A stretch of 64,000 bases of DNA from Rana temporaria (taxonomy: Eukaryota; Chordata; Amphibia; Anura; Ranidae), in assembly GCF_905171775.1 (NCBI RefSeq), contig NC_053497.1:108230157-108294156 (forward strand), given 5' to 3'. Numbering within the stretch: the stretch's first letter is position 1; each line of letters starts with the position of its first letter. This document shows positions 1 to 11,855 of the stretch, piece by piece. The notes below the pieces were generated by a model that was given only the letters and a program-made list of their open reading frames with translations, had not been told where the DNA came from and did not search any database. The position numbers were made by a program, and so were the translations under genes.

Positions 1-284
1 GGCACTCTGTTCCATTAAAGCTTGCGTCATAACTTGCTTCTAAGCATGCGCGGGTTTAAAAACGTTGTTTTAAATGTCGTTTTACCCACACACTATCATT
101 TTAAATGACACAAAAAACAACGTTTTGAAAAACGACATAAAAAATTGAAGCATGTTCAAATAATTTTTTTGTCGTTTTTCAGAAGACATAAAACAACGTT
201 TTCCCCACACACGGTCATTTTAAATGACGTTTTTAAAAATGTCGTTTTTTTTTCATCACAAAAAACGACCGTGTGTACGCGGCA
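1..284. mobile_element. 3' part of a palindromic MITE cut by the window edge
   Basis: The stretch repeats the word GTCGTTTT and its complement AAAACGAC many times in both orientations, then ends in GACCGTGTGTACGCGGCA. That terminus matches the ends of the other palindromic MITEs in this window (for example 33643-34061 and 7337-7827). The left end lies outside the window. Assignment to Harbinger-type MITEs is inferred from the shared terminus with the Harbinger transposase element ending at 16681. Confidence 0.55.
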
Positions 285-437
285 TCACTCTCTGGTTTGA
301 CAAGTCCCTTTCTTCCTCCACACTACTAAGGAGTCTGAGGACTCTTATGATTAGTGGTATGACCATTACTAATTTAAACCAGCATAGAGCCCTGGATTGG
401 GAGAAATAAAGGGCATTATCAGAAAAAGGTGTAAAGG

Positions 438-1887
438 CGCTACGCTAAAGTTAGTGGGGGAATGAGAGAGATAAGTTGCTCTCATTCCGAATTATGTTAA
501 ATTTGGCTGTCGCCAAATCTGGATTGTTCTGTGTGTCAGACTGCGTTCTAGGGATGCGGTACCATCCCTGGGCGGCAGGTGGCGCCAGAGAGGTCCAGGC
601 GGAGCCGCTTCTTCCTAGCAGCCAATTGGAGGAGTTTTCCCTCGCGGGGCATGCTGGGGAGGAGTATTTCTGTGGCGGAGGCCGTTGTTCTTGGTTCTCA
701 GCGGGTTCCGGGTGCGGCACATACGCGGACCCCACCACTATGGCTTACCTGGCCTGGGGTCGCGGAGTTTCTGACTCTGGGCCCCCATGGCCTGGAGCAA
801 CTGATGCTACCAGGGGCCCCAGTAAAAAAATTGGGTCCCCAGCTCTACTGAAGAGATCCTAAGCTATGTGCTGTGCGGTGGGGGATCAGCTCAAGGAGAA
901 CGCGGAGGCAGGTTGTCTGAGAGACTTGAACGAACCATCGGGGATCTGGTGACCGGGACACTGAAAGGTACACTTCAACTGTCAACCGGTGACCTTAATG
1001 CAATTCTTTGGGAGGATTCGCTCTGCTGTTTACATTGTCAGCATCGAGCCTGTGACAGAGGCCTCATCTGGCATCTTAAAGCGGTTGTAAACCGCATAAA
1101 CTTTTTTTTTTTCTTTTTCAAACCTGCAAGGCAAAAGGCATAATCGGCTAGTATGCACCGCATACTAGCCGATTATGAAATACTTACCTCGGAACGAGGT
1201 GAACACCACTTACCTGGTCCACGCCGAGCAGAATGTCATCTTGCTCCGGCGTGTCTTCCGGGTATCGCCGCTCCAGCGCTGTGATTGGCTGGAGCGGCGA
1301 TGACGTCACTCCCGCGCGTGCGCGCGGGAGATTTAAAATCGGCAGGGTCCGGCGGATGCCGGTCCTTTCGCCGTGGATTCCCCCCTGCGCATGCGCCGCC
1401 CGCATTGCGAGGGGAATATCTCCTAAACCGTACAGGTTTAGGAGATATTCTTTATACCTACAGGTAAGCCTTGTTATAGGCTTACCTGTAGGTAAAAGTG
1501 AAAAAGTGGGTTTACGACCACTTTAATCTAATCTAATCCGTGGCAGGGAATTGTTCCTCCCAGCAACCTTAAAGTGACGCTTCGGCTGCCAGGCCTGTGG
1601 CAGGGGTCTGTCCGGGGGCACTTCACCCACTCTGGCTGGAGTGGCGACGTTAATGCAACTACAGAATAGCAGGATTGCTCTTCTTCTATCAAAGCCTGAT
1701 ACTGCAAGGTTCTCTTACTTCATCAACCTTTTCTGTCTACCTCATGTTGATGTTGGTCGTGTTGGGCCAAGAAATAAAGCACTCAGAAACTGCTCTACTC
1801 ACTATCATCACCCCTAGACAACGATTAGAGGTAACTTAGTACGCCAATCCCAAATCAACCAGCGGCTCCTGAGGGGGTAGTGCTACA
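438..1887 (+). mobile_element. Solo LTR (Gypsy-like), interrupted by a MITE
   Basis: Read on the plus strand, this matches in segments the LTR at 11010-11855 (opposite orientation) and the fragment at 5277-5581: a 5' block with CTACGCTAAAG and GGGGGAATGAGAG, a middle block near 900-1070, and a 3' block from 1530 ending GGGGGTAGTGCTACA. A poly(A) signal AATAAA lies at about 1774. The first roughly 25 bases of the LTR (TGTAGCGCCCCC in the other copy) are missing. No internal coding region follows, so it is best read as a solo or truncated LTR. The insert at 1080-1522 splits it. Family identity is inferred from the polypurine tract next to the copy at 11 kb. Confidence 0.6.
1080..1522. mobile_element. 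TTAA-flanked MITE, T2/Kolobok-like, inside the LTR
   Basis: The element starts AGCGGTTGTAAACC and ends GGTTTACGACCACT, and both sides carry TTAA (1076-1079 and 1523-1526). Internal hairpins include CATACTAGCCGATTAT around 1140-1180 and CCTACAGGTAAGCC around 1460-1495. A relative lies at 49061-49428 and short cousins at 25971-26088. TTAA duplication with AGxGGTTGTAAA ends recalls the T2 MITEs described in Xenopus, whose source is Kolobok; this link is inference. No coding capacity is seen. It inserted into the LTR, so it is younger. Confidence 0.6.
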
Positions 1888-1951
1888 AAGGTATCTAAAG
1901 GAATTTTAGATTAAAAATCATAAACTACAGGTGGTACTCAACTGAACTTAA

Positions 1952-2928
1952 CCACTTGCCGTCGCCGCACCATCATAATACGTCCACAAGGTGGCTCTCC
2001 TAGGCGAGATCACGTATTATGACGTCCTACCTTTTAGCCGCCACTAGGGGCGCACGCGCGCCGCCCGCTCGCCCCCGACTCCCGTGCGTGTGCCCGGCGG
2101 GCGCGATCGCCGCCGGGCACACGCGATCGCTCGGTACAGAGCGGGGAACGGGAGCTGTGTGTGTAAACACACAGCTCTCGTTCCTGTCAGCAGGGGAAAT
2201 GCTGATTTTCTGTTCATACAATGTATGAACAGAAGATCAGTGTTTCCCCTAGTGAGTGCCCCCCCCCCCCCCACAGTAAGAACACACCCAGGCATACTTA
2301 ACCCCTTCCCCGCCCCCTAGTGTTAACCCCTTCACTGCCAGTGGCATTTTTATAGTAATCTAATGCATTTTTATAGCACTGATCGCTATAAAAATGCCAA
2401 TGGTCCCAAAAATGTGTCAAAAATGTCCGAATTGTCCGCCATAATGTCGCAATACCGAAAAAAAAATCGCTGATCGCCGCCATTACTAGTAAAAAAAAAT
2501 ATTAATAAAAATGCCATAAAAATACCCCCTATTTTGTAAACGCTATAACTTTTGCGCAAACCAATCAATAAACGCTTATTGCGATTTTTTTTTACGAAAA
2601 ATATGTAGAAGAATACGTATCGGCCTAAACTGAGGAAAAAAAATGTTTTTTTATATATTTTTGGGGGATATTTATTACAGCAAAAAGTAAAAAATATTCA
2701 TTTTTTTCAAAATTGTCGTTCTATTTTTGTTTATAGCGCAAAAAATAAAAAACGCAGAGGTGATCAAATACCACCAAAAGAAAGCTCTATTTGTGGGAAA
2801 AAAAGGACGCCAATTTTGTTTGGGAGCCACGTCGCACGACCGCGCAATTGTCTGTTAAAGCGACGCAGTCCCGAATCGCAAAAAGTACTCTGGTCTTTGG
2901 GCAGCAATATGGTCCGGGGGGTAAGTGG
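1952..2928. mobile_element. Family P repeat, full-length copy with TTAA flanks
   Basis: The 977-bp repeat begins CCACTTGCC and ends GGTAAGTGG, flanked by TTAA at 1948-1951 and 2929-2932. Inside are blocks that recur through the window: an AT-rich part with TATAGCGCAAAAAATAAAAA (about 2734-2753), CAAATACCACCAAAAGAAAG and a GACGCCAATTTTG stretch. Other copies or pieces are at 4990, 11941, 14209, 20312, 21896 and 26580-27280. No open reading frame resembles a transposase. TTAA target sites and CC-starting ends suggest a non-autonomous piggyBac-type element, but I cannot confirm it. Confidence 0.55.
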
Positions 2929-2932
2929 TTAA

Positions 2933-2975
2933 AGGAGAAGTATATAACCAAAGCTATTTTGGCTATACTTCTCTT
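2933..2975. repeat. Short hairpin abutting family P at the same TTAA
   Basis: Immediately after the TTAA that closes the family P copy, AGGAGAAGTATA pairs with TATACTTCTCTT some 20 bases on. The same junction, AAGTGGTTAA followed by AGGGAGAAGC and a similar hairpin, recurs at 22743-22795. Confidence 0.5.
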
Positions 2976-4425
2976 GTAGATAACAGAAGTGCAATTCCTG
3001 ATATCCACTAAGTGCTTCTTAGTGAGGGAGACTCGCAATATCACAACCACTGCACCCTCTTCCATCCAGCCTCCACCCAGTATTCTCCAGAGTGCTTCTT
3101 TAGACCAAAAGAACAGGAAACCCCAGACTTTAGGGAACAGCTCCCCCAACCAAAGCAATGGCTGGGACCTCGATAATCATGCAGCAATGTCTGACCTGAC
3201 TGGGCAGATGGGCAGAGGCCTCAGACAAGGGACTACTCTAGCAGGGCTCACCCAGGATCCAAAGAGGCCCTGCTCTGTTGCTTAATGATCCCATACATGT
3301 TATTTATGGTCTCTCCAACTACCTCCAGGGATTGGCTGGATTTCCATAAATATTCAAGCTGCTCTCCCATTCTTCCTCCACTGTAATTCTATAACCTACA
3401 ACCAGAATATAGAGGGGAAGCAACTATACCAGCAACCTATGTAGCACTGAACAGGATAGAGCAATAAACCTCTGTTCCAGGCTAGAGCAATCAACCCTTA
3501 CTCCACTGATTACAGAGGAGCTAAACTTCATTTACCTATCACAGAATATCAACACAAGAGGTGACAGTCCTGCCAGAAGCACTATGTAAAGCTTACTTAA
3601 TCTATCTTTAGCTGTTTGTAAAATCAGTGGATTCTCAGGTTTTAGCAGAAATGAATTGGTCCCTGGACAGCATAGCAGTTTACAGATTGCTTATTTTGCT
3701 TGCCTGGAGTATCTTCATATTGCTCCACAGCGGTGTCTGCACATTAATGAACTATTCTCTATTAGCCGCAAAATTTACCTAAAGATCTCACTGTCGTTAT
3801 CTCGATTATAGATGAAGCCATGGGTGGTAGTTCTTCTCTCCATGTCATTGTGTCAACTGGATAACATTAAACTACATCTGCAAATCGCCCAGCCGTGCAG
3901 AAATTGACTGCAGCTTCTATCAGTGTTTATGTCCTGAGTGTTGAGATGACAGCCGCTTGTGTTAATGGAACACAAGCATTACACAAACCACGCAGATAAA
4001 AGAAGACTAAAAACAGGAGAGTGTGTGATTGGGAAGCCTCTGGATGGATGAATACTGACAGTATGTTTGTTGGAAGAAACACAGTGTCGAGAGGTGTCTG
4101 GCAATTTGTTCCAAATGGGATCGAATTTATTCTCTGGCGTCTGTGGGGACTTTGCTAGGATGTCTCCAGCACCGTCTGAGGAGGGAGAAGGATGGGCTCA
4201 TCCCTTCAGATTCATTATTCAAGATGAACTTTCATCCTCCTGTTACTCCACTCAGGCATGCTGTCTGCAGGTGAAGAATCACAGCTGATATTGGCAATCA
4301 ATGCACCTAAACAAGACAGATGTTGGTAGAGGGAAATGATCTGCACAAGGTACAGTGTTACAAGGAGCTAGGATCTAAAAGCCAGACACGCCAATCTTCA
4401 TACTAAGCAAGTTTTTGATGAGATG
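2976..4425. other. No gene or clear repeat recognised
   Basis: About 1.4 kb of apparently single-copy, moderately AT-rich DNA. The longest frames are short and lack similarity to anything I recognise, splice-flanked or otherwise. It may be intronic or intergenic host DNA. Confidence 0.5.
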
Positions 4426-4985
4426 TATTTGTAATAAATGGGGAGCACTTTTGTGGACACTCAGGCCAGGTTCACATTGGCACGACATGACAGTCGTACG
4501 ACTTCAATCAATGGGGATCCGACATCGATCCCGACAATGCAGGCACTTTGTGTCTGGTATGAATCTCTAGGGGGAACTCAACGGCAAATAAAAAAAACAA
4601 CTGAGCATATTAGGCCTTTCGGTCATGTATGGATTTGAAGAGGAACCCCCAAGCCGGAAAAACGGTGTGGGGTTCCCCCAATATCCATACCAGACCCTAT
4701 CCAAGCACGCAGCCCGACAGGTCAGGAAAGGGGGTGGTAGACTTGCGCCCCACCCCAAAGCACTTTGCCCCCATGTTGATGAGGGTAAGGGCCTCTTCCT
4801 GACAATCCTGGCCATTGGTTGTCGAGGTCTGCGGGCAGGGGGCTTATCAGAATCTGGAACCCCCCGTTAACAAGGGGGCCCCCAGATCCCGGCCCCCCAA
4901 CCTATGTGAATTATTAAGGGGTACATAGTACCCCTACCCATTCACCTTAAAAAAGTGTCAAAAATAAAACACAATACACTGGTTT
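4426..4985. repeat. Degenerate GGGGTTCCCC-type repeat
   Basis: The stretch contains GGTGTGGGGTTCCCCC, ATATCCATACCAGACCC, then GATGAGGGTAAGGGCCTCTT and GGCTTATCAGAATCTG. The same blocks in the same order are found at 19780-20305, more decayed at 9170-9625, and in the centre of the palindromic element at 44364-46123. It is an interspersed repeat of unknown class with no coding signal. Confidence 0.45.
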
Positions 4986-4989
4986 TTAA

Positions 4990-5276
4990 CCACTTAAGCC
5001 CCGAACTATTTGGCTGGCCAAAGACCAGAGCACTTTTCGCGATTTGGCACTGTGTCGCTTTAACTGACAATTGCACGGTGATGCGACGTGGCTCCCATCC
5101 AAAATTGACGTCCTTTTCTTCCCACAAATAGAGCTTTCTTTTGGTGGTATTTGATCACTTCTGCGGTTTTTATTTTTTGCGCTATAAACAAAAATAGAGC
5201 GACAATTTTGAAAAAAAAGCAATATTTTTTACTTTTTGCTATAATAAATATCCCCATAAAATATATATCAAATTTT
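4990..5276. mobile_element. Family P repeat, truncated
   Basis: Begins at TTAA (4986-4989) with CCACTTAAGCCCC and reads as the reverse complement of the end of the copy at 1952-2928, with AGAGCTTTCTTTTGGTGGTA and TTTTTGCGCTATAAAC. It breaks off where the LTR fragment begins. Confidence 0.55.
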
Positions 5277-5581
5277 GGAACCGGGACCCCACGAAGACTC
5301 AATAAAGATGGCGTCTGCCACAGATATACCCCTCCCCAGCATGCTCCGCGAGGGAAAACTCCTCTAATTGGCTGCTGGGGAAAGTCGCTCTGCCAGAACC
5401 CCTCTAGCGCCACCTGTCGCCCAGAGGTGGAAACAACACCTCTGGAGCGCAGGCTGACCTACAGGACATTTCTGGAATGACAGCAGCCCAAATTTGACAA
5501 ATTGTGAATGGGAGCAAAATAACTCTCCCATTCCCCACTAACTTTAGCGTAGTGCCCATACTGGAAGTAAGGGGGCACTAC
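5277..5581 (-). mobile_element. Truncated LTR, same family as 438-1887
   Basis: On the minus strand it starts TGTAGTGCCCCCTTACTTCC at 5581 and continues through GGGGAATGGGAGAGTTATTT, CTCCAATTGG-like and GCATGCTGGGG blocks shared with the other two LTR copies. The downstream part is cut off by the family P copy. No polypurine tract is seen next to it. Confidence 0.55.
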
Positions 5582-5807
5582 AGTTATTTAAAAGTTATTT
5601 AAATGGTTATTTATGTTACATTTTTATATGGTTAAATAAAGAAGAATTTTACTCCACAATGTGGTCCCTTGTATCATTGGGTTGTGTGGGGTAAGGTATA
5701 AGGGGGTTGGGGTATTGTAAATAGTGGGTAAAGTGTCACTAGGATCGGTCCTTAACATGTCACGTGGCATTCCCCACTTCTGGGCACAAGTCCTAAATAC
5801 TCTGGAG

Positions 5808-6525
5808 CAGGGCTTTTTTCTCAGACAATAGGTGCAGGAACTCCCCCTTTCCGAGTCACCCCTTTTCTCCGCCACCCTACCCACCTCCCAGTACCGCCCC
5901 TTTTAGACAATATAGAACCAAGTATCATTTTGTGGTGCTAAGTAATTTATATGGAATTTGGCAATGATATCAAGAAAAGCAGTAAAATAGATCCCCTGCA
6001 GCCAGCAACAATAGATCCCCCTAACAACAATAGACCACCCCACAACAAAACTTCCCCTCCAGCAACAATAGACTCATGGCAGCATCAATAGATCCCCGTA
6101 CAGTATGCATTAATAGATTCTCTGGTAGGGTGACCACATTTCAAAACTACCATTCAGGGACCCCCCCCCAAAAAAAAAATCAGCCTGTGGAAGGCTGAAT
6201 TTATGATTTCTCCAATCACAAGCAGGGGGCGGGAATTGTGCTCCTCCAGGAATTCCCGGGCAATCTGGTCACCCTACTCTCTGGCTGCCATCAACAATAG
6301 ACCCCTCCCCCAACAGTAGATCTTTCAGCAACAACTGACCCTCCCACCCCCTAGAAACAATAGGTCCCCCACCAGCAACAATAGACCCCCCCCTGCAAAA
6401 ATAGCTCCACAGCAGTGAGCATCAATACCCTGCAGCACACCCCAGCATCCCTTGCCATTACATACAGTCAGTCCAGAAGGTGCCGGAACTGAGTTCCCCC
6501 GCATTCCCGCTGAAAAAAAGCCCTG
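5808..6525. mobile_element. hAT-like non-autonomous element, 8-bp duplication CTCTGGAG
   Basis: Ends CAGGGCTTTTTTCTCAG and CTGAAAAAAAGCCCTG form a terminal inverted repeat, and CTCTGGAG occurs on both sides (5800-5807, 6526-6533). Length is 718 bp. The interior is a degenerate array of AGCAACAATAGACCCCC units and contains a second element at 6126-6276. An 8-bp duplication and CAGGG ends fit the hAT superfamily. There is no transposase frame. Confidence 0.75.
6126..6276. mobile_element. hAT-like MITE nested in the 5.8-kb element
   Basis: A 151-bp element with ends TAGGGTGACCA and TGGTCACCCTA. Flanks TTCTCTGG (6118-6125) and CTCTCTGG (6277-6284) agree at seven of eight bases, as expected for an ageing 8-bp target duplication. 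It holds no coding sequence. Confidence 0.65.
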
Positions 6526-6533
6526 CTCTGGAG

Positions 6534-7336
6534 GTTGCAATCAAATTATAAGTTGGGCATGTGAGGTTCAAAACCAGTCTGATATGCCACAATGCAGGCT
6601 TATTGAAAAAAGCTGTGTTGAGTAAAGAAACCCATTACAACCAATCATCCTATCTGTATTGATCTGACTACAAGATCACTACAACTGAAACAATATCCCT
6701 TCGGATGAATGCAGTTTACAGCAGTCTGTGAACTGTAGCCTGGTATTAGTACTGTATTATTCAGCTTCTCTTATTCCATTTGTGATGTTGGTAACAGAGC
6801 CAGCAAAGAAGCAGCACATTTGTTAAATCACAATGAAAGGCCAGTGGTCCTATTATGTTATATGTGCAGGAATGCTGGAATCCCAGGAAGGTAGTGGAAT
6901 AAATCAATGTTACAATAACGGAATAATATTTTCTGTAGGGGTGTTCAGGCATACAACATTGTATTACATCTTTCTTAGCAATGTTCTTTACAGCAAGCGC
7001 TGGGGGCACAAACATTACAGAAAATCAATATGGTGAGAAAACTCCCAGCCCCAACCATGTTAATTATGTATTTTTCAGATGACCGGGCAAAATATGTTTT
7101 ACCAGCTGCGCAGTTTCTTTTTTTTTTCTTTTTCTGTTTCTTATCGATTTCCCATTACTGACTTCTGGATGAACTTAAAAATTCAATACCATTTAGCATA
7201 CGTCTTTAACAGCCAGAACAAAATAGTGCCTTGATGAAAAATGTATAAGTGCCAAGATTTTGAGGCTTTTGTTTTGGGAGTGCAACAGTTACACAAGCAA
7301 TCCATTTTTGAAATGTCATCAGTTTCATGTGTCTAA
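6534..7336. other. No gene or clear repeat recognised
   Basis: Roughly 800 bases without a convincing coding frame or repeat boundary. Short open frames on both strands (for example near 6761-7036) show no recognisable domain. Confidence 0.45.
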
Positions 7337-7827
7337 GGCCCCGTACACACCATAGAATCCATCCGCTGAAAAATCTCAGTGGATCGGTTTCAGCGGATAG
7401 ATTCTATGGTGTGTACAATCCAGCGGATCTGTTTCCGCGGATTTTTATCCCCTGGGATGGATTTCAAGCGGATATAAATTTGAAGACATGCTTTCAAATC
7501 TATCCGCTTGAATCCATCCCAACGGATTGATCCGCTGGTCTGTACAGACTCACCGGATCAATCCGTCCGAAGGGATCCCCCGCATGCGTCGTAATGATTC
7601 GACGCATGCGTGGAATTCCTTATATGACAGCGTTGCGCTCGTCGCCGCGTCATCATCGCGGCGACGGCGCGACACGTCATCGCGAGGGGATTTCGGCGCG
7701 GATTTCGATCCTATGGTGAGTACACTCCATCGGATCCAAATCCGCTGAAATCCTCGAGAGGATTTATCCGCAGAAACGGTCCGCTGGACCGTATCCGCGG
7801 ATAAATCCTCTCGTGTGTACTAGGCCT
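7337..7827. mobile_element. Large word-rich palindromic MITE (Harbinger-type ends)
   Basis: Starts GGCCCCGTACACACCATAG and ends CTCGTGTGTACTAGGCC. Between them the word ATCCGC, GCGGAT or CAGCGGAT appears many times in both directions. The core contains a perfect-looking palindrome built from CGCATGCGTCG around 7583-7610. The same core lies in the MITE at 12941-13338. No coding capacity. Ends match the Harbinger element ending at 16681. Confidence 0.65.
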
Positions 7828-8503
7828 ATGAGTAGGGATAACCATTGGACCCGGATCTGAGGAAAACTCAGTGTTTTGACATTTGTGAAATCATTAAAAA
7901 TTCCGCCCAATTCCGCCCCCATCTTTGCAGCACTGCTCACCATTTAAAAATTAGTCCCCATCATGTATAAATCCGCCCCTCACCTACATGAACGTGCCTC
8001 ACCAGCGCAAGTCACAATCTGACTGGAAAATGTCTTGAGTCGACTACTGTGGCTGATCGTAAACTCAGCTGGTATGCTGTTATGTACGGCAGTTCGGCCC
8101 GGGCACTTCTCGATAACGGGCACTTCTCCACGGAACACCGGCATTCTTTTGTTTACATTTTAGTAATAAGTTGCGAAGCCTGCCGATAGCTGATGAGTCA
8201 TTGGTTGTTAAGGACGCGGCAACCGACTTCCCAGCCCGTTCCTGAACAACCAGCTATTCTTTACAAAAAATTTGAATTGGTCAATCATTTTTTGACCAAT
8301 CCGAATCATACTGAAAATTTGGAGTTCCGAATAACGGATCTATACGGGGAAAAAAAACTTTTCTATTCTGCACATGTCAGTTGGATATTCCTACTGTATC
8401 TGTCATGACAATGTGTATTACAGACATTTATGAAAAGACATAATTGTGATTGATTAAAATTACCAACAAAATATCTGGTGGCAGTTTAACAAGCCGCGGT
8501 TAA

Positions 8504-8953
8504 AGAGGAACTGCAGTCTGCTCACATCATTTGTAATAAAAACATCTTTGCCATTCTAAAGCATACGTGGATTTTTAACCGATGGACGTGCCTACAAATG
8601 ATCGTTTTTTTCTATCGGTTAGGTATCCATCGGTTCATTTTAAAACAAGTTTCACATTTTTTATCCAATGGATAAATAACCGATGGGGCCCACACACGAT
8701 CGTTTTGGTCTGATGAAAATGGTCCATCAGACTGTTCTCATCGGATTGACCGATCTTGTGTACGCGCGCGGCATTAGAGAGAGAGCTGTGCATGATGTCA
8801 TACGCCTAGGCTTTTTACCAGACAAGAAACAGGAAGTGGGCTGTATAAGGTATTTAACTGGCAGAAAAAAAAATGTTTTACGATCCAAAGTTAAAACAGC
8901 AAGGGCAGAAGATTTAATAGATGGAATGTTTAAAAAAATTACTGAAGGTCCAC
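8504..8953. mobile_element. TTAA-flanked MITE (T2-like) with a nested MITE
   Basis: TTAA at 8500-8503 followed by AGAGGAACTGCAG, and GAAGGTCCACT followed by TTAA at 8954-8957. The middle, from about 8565 to 8775, is a different MITE. The open frame at 8683-8958 runs through both and is not a gene. Confidence 0.5.
8565..8775. mobile_element. Truncated word-rich MITE nested in the TTAA element
   Basis: Contains CCGATGGACG, GGGCCCACACACGATCG and ACCGATCTTGTGTACGCGCG, closely following the right half of the MITE at 45474-45867. The left half is absent. Confidence 0.5.
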
Positions 8954-8959
8954 TTTAAC

Positions 8960-9169
8960 CAAACCTAGCGACAATCGCTCTCAATCGGCTGGCACCTACA
9001 TTGTGGTCCCAGAAGCTGCTAAAGCTTTGTGCAGGATGAGGTTGAGAGTGTCATTGTCACTTATTGGTGACCACACAGTGTGAGTCAGACCAGCCGTTTG
9101 GCACATGTTAGTTAAAGTGGCTGACACTGTGTTTATCACAACCATGACCTTTTTTTAAATGGTATTTTT
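8960..9169. other. Short unassigned stretch
   Basis: I see nothing in it that supports a gene or named repeat. Confidence 0.4.
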
Positions 9170-9625
9170 TGTTTGTAATGTCATTAAAGGACTTATTCAT
9201 AGTATAGGTGCATTTATTTACATTTAACCCATTGTAGGAATTTTTAAGGTGTAATAATGCACCCCTGTATTCATTCACCTGGAAAGGGGCAAATATGTTG
9301 GAGCCCCTCTTACTATAAACAAGGCTTTCAGATTTCTTTATAAGTCTCCCATACAAACCACCACATACTTTTCCCGGGGGCTCCTTGTTTCTCAAAACTA
9401 GGAGAACGTGCCTTGCGGGGGACTTTTTAATGTGTACGGTCCCTTTAAATTACAACCAGACCTTATCCATGCATCCAGCCTGGGTGGCCAGGAAATGAAC
9501 AGCAATGTATGTGCACCCCCTTCTAAACCAAAGTAGGCCACATGCCTTTCAACATTGGGTGATACCAATGAGGGTTTATCCGTCTTATTTGCAATCAGCC
9601 CTTTGGTGATGGGCATCTCATGACG
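9170..9625. repeat. Decayed copy of the GGGGTTCCCC-type repeat
   Basis: Blocks ACCAGACCTTATCCATGCA, CAGCCTGGGTGGCCAGGAAA and AGGCCACATGCCTTTCAACA follow the order seen at 44870-44970. Many substitutions make this an old copy. Confidence 0.4.
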
Positions 9626-11009
9626 GACAGTATCATTATCATATTTTCAATCCAATCTTCCTTTTGACAAATTTCTATGCTGTTTTGTTTATTTTTCTAT
9701 TGTATTTAAAACATTTTTTTAGAAATTTATATATTTTTTATGAATTTTTGAGTTCAATATCTGTTGCCTTAAAAATCCTGCCACTTTAGATTTTTTTCAG
9801 TTTTCATTGGGTGATACCTTGAATGGATAGGTGACAAAGCTTCCCCCCAGGAGGCATCTTGTCCAAATGTTTGGGAACAGGGGGCAATTCACAGCTGGTC
9901 CCCAGAAAAGTCTGTGGGGGTTTGTGAAGGGGTTTATAAAGGATCCCGGAAGCCATCTAAATAATATGGGAACTACCAGATATTCGCCCCCTCTCAAGGG
10001 AATAATGGCATTAGTACCCATCTGCATGGAGAAACTTCTGAAAACAAAGCCAGCTAACTTTTTTGTTGGCATGGAAAAGCAGCACATTTATAAATTCTGT
10101 ACCTGACACATCTGCAAACTGGGTCTATTTTCAGATCTCCTCCTTCACAGCATCTTAGTGAGTGACAGTGTAGTTTATATTAAAGAAGAGTAATGAACAT
10201 CCTCCTTTGCCCAGGAGGTGGAATGCCATACTCAAGAAGAGCAAACATTTAAAATCCCTACAGTTTATACTGTAGCACAGCAGCATGGTAAAAGTACGTT
10301 TCTCTTAAAAAGTGTTGTAGGTTTTCTAAAATTAGGATGTAGATTTGTTATTTGATCATGTTAAACACAAATGTCACTTGCCAGTACTTACTGCAATATT
10401 CTTTTTGAGAGGTGCTGGCCTTTATTTGTTGGTGTAAAAAAGTTACTGGTATTTTTAGGGTCTGAACATATGCAGAATTTTGTTGACAGTTTAAAGTCAA
10501 TGGCAACAGTTTAATGGTTCTTGTCCTGGAAGCTCACTAGCAGTTGTCAGGAGCAGACGGACCTACTTTACCTGACTGATTGCACTCACCAACCACAGAC
10601 AGAAGCTCAGCAGCAGTTTGAAGAGAGAGTTGATGCTGACAGTAATACATATATGATAAGCTGCTGGATAGAAAATTACCTGGGCTTTGTCTTGTTTGAC
10701 CTTTCACAATCAGCTTTAATAAAGTAGGATGAACTTGAGCCAGCAATATCAAAGAGCCAGTGATTGCTCGTCTTCCGTATGGCCGTCATCAACAACATTT
10801 TAAACTTTCCCACAAGAGAATCTCACATTTATTCTGAATATAAACAAGAAACAACTGGCAAAGGCTGTCAGCCAGGAAGAGCAAACAAAGGAAAGCTAAA
10901 ATTCTCATCAGCCAGTCAAAAAACATTAGTAATAATTGTCAATGCCAATCAAAAAACACAATCATGAAGCAATTTTAATGGTATTAATTAATTAAATGTT
11001 AGATGGGTA
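9626..11009. other. No gene or clear repeat recognised
   Basis: About 1.4 kb of AT-rich, apparently low-copy DNA. Open frames of 60-96 codons occur on both strands around 9797-10106 and 10521-10967, overlap each other antiparallel, and show no domain or codon pattern that I would trust. Confidence 0.45.
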
Positions 11010-11855
11010 TGTAGCGCTACCCCCGAAGGAGCCGCTGATTTGTTGTTGGGATCGGCATATTAAGTTACCTTGATGTGGCCCAGGGGTGCAGTTGTAGAAT
11101 CAAAGTAGTGAGCAAATGTCCAGACAGTGAATAAGGGTTTTTCCAATGCTTTATTTCCAGGCCAACACGGCCAAAATCAACATCAAATGGGAAGAAAAGG
11201 GTGATGAAGAGAAAAGGGAGAACCTTGCTGTATCAGGCCTGGATATGAACCGAGCAGTCCTGCTCTCAGTAGTATCAAATTGTGATTCGTCGCCACTCTT
11301 TCTGAGTGGGTGAAGTGCCCCCGGACAGACCCCTCTCACATGCCTGGCAGCCGAAGTGTCACTTAGATTTGCTGGGAGGAACAGATCTCTCTCACAGACC
11401 TGGCTCTAGGGCCTCTGCCACAGGCCAATTACTTTAAGTGAGCTAAATGGATAAATGGAGCGAATCCTCCCAGTAGGTTTTTAGAATAGGTCACCAGATG
11501 ACAGCAAAGCGTACCTGTCAGCATTCCGGTCACCAGATCCCTGATTGGTTCGTTTAAGCCCTGTTGGACAACCTGCCTCCAGGTTCCCCTCAAGCCGACC
11601 CCCCAATCGAACGGCACCCAGCCTGGGATCCTCTCAATAGAACTGGGGACCCAGTAAGTCACTGGAGTCCCTTTTTACCTCCGGATGAGGTTCCGTGTAG
11701 TCTGCAATTTTGGCCAGGTGGGCCATTTTGGCCAGGTGGACATTTCTGAAACGACAGAAGTCCAATTTAACCAATTGCGAATGGGAGCAAAATAACTCTC
11801 CCATTCCCCACTAAATTTAGCGTAGTGCCCATACTGAAAGTAAGGGGGCGCTACA
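11010..11855 (-). mobile_element. 3' LTR of a Gypsy-like retrotransposon
   Basis: Read on the minus strand this 846-bp unit starts TGTAGCGCCCCC and ends GGGGGTAGCGCTACA, so it has TG...CA termini. A polypurine tract (AAGTGGGGGGAGTA) lies immediately upstream at 11856-11869, which makes this the 3' LTR. An AATAAA signal lies near 11149 on the minus strand. Related copies are at 438-1887 and 5277-5581. Flanks GGGTA and TACTC do not match, as expected when the other side is still internal element sequence. Confidence 0.7.

Noticed and set aside
476..862. 128-codon open frame at the left of the window
   Set aside because: Lies wholly in the LTR and overlaps a frame on the other strand; no domain.
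2976..4425. Possible host exon in the single-copy stretch
   Set aside because: No frame combines length, splice sites and recognisable protein similarity.
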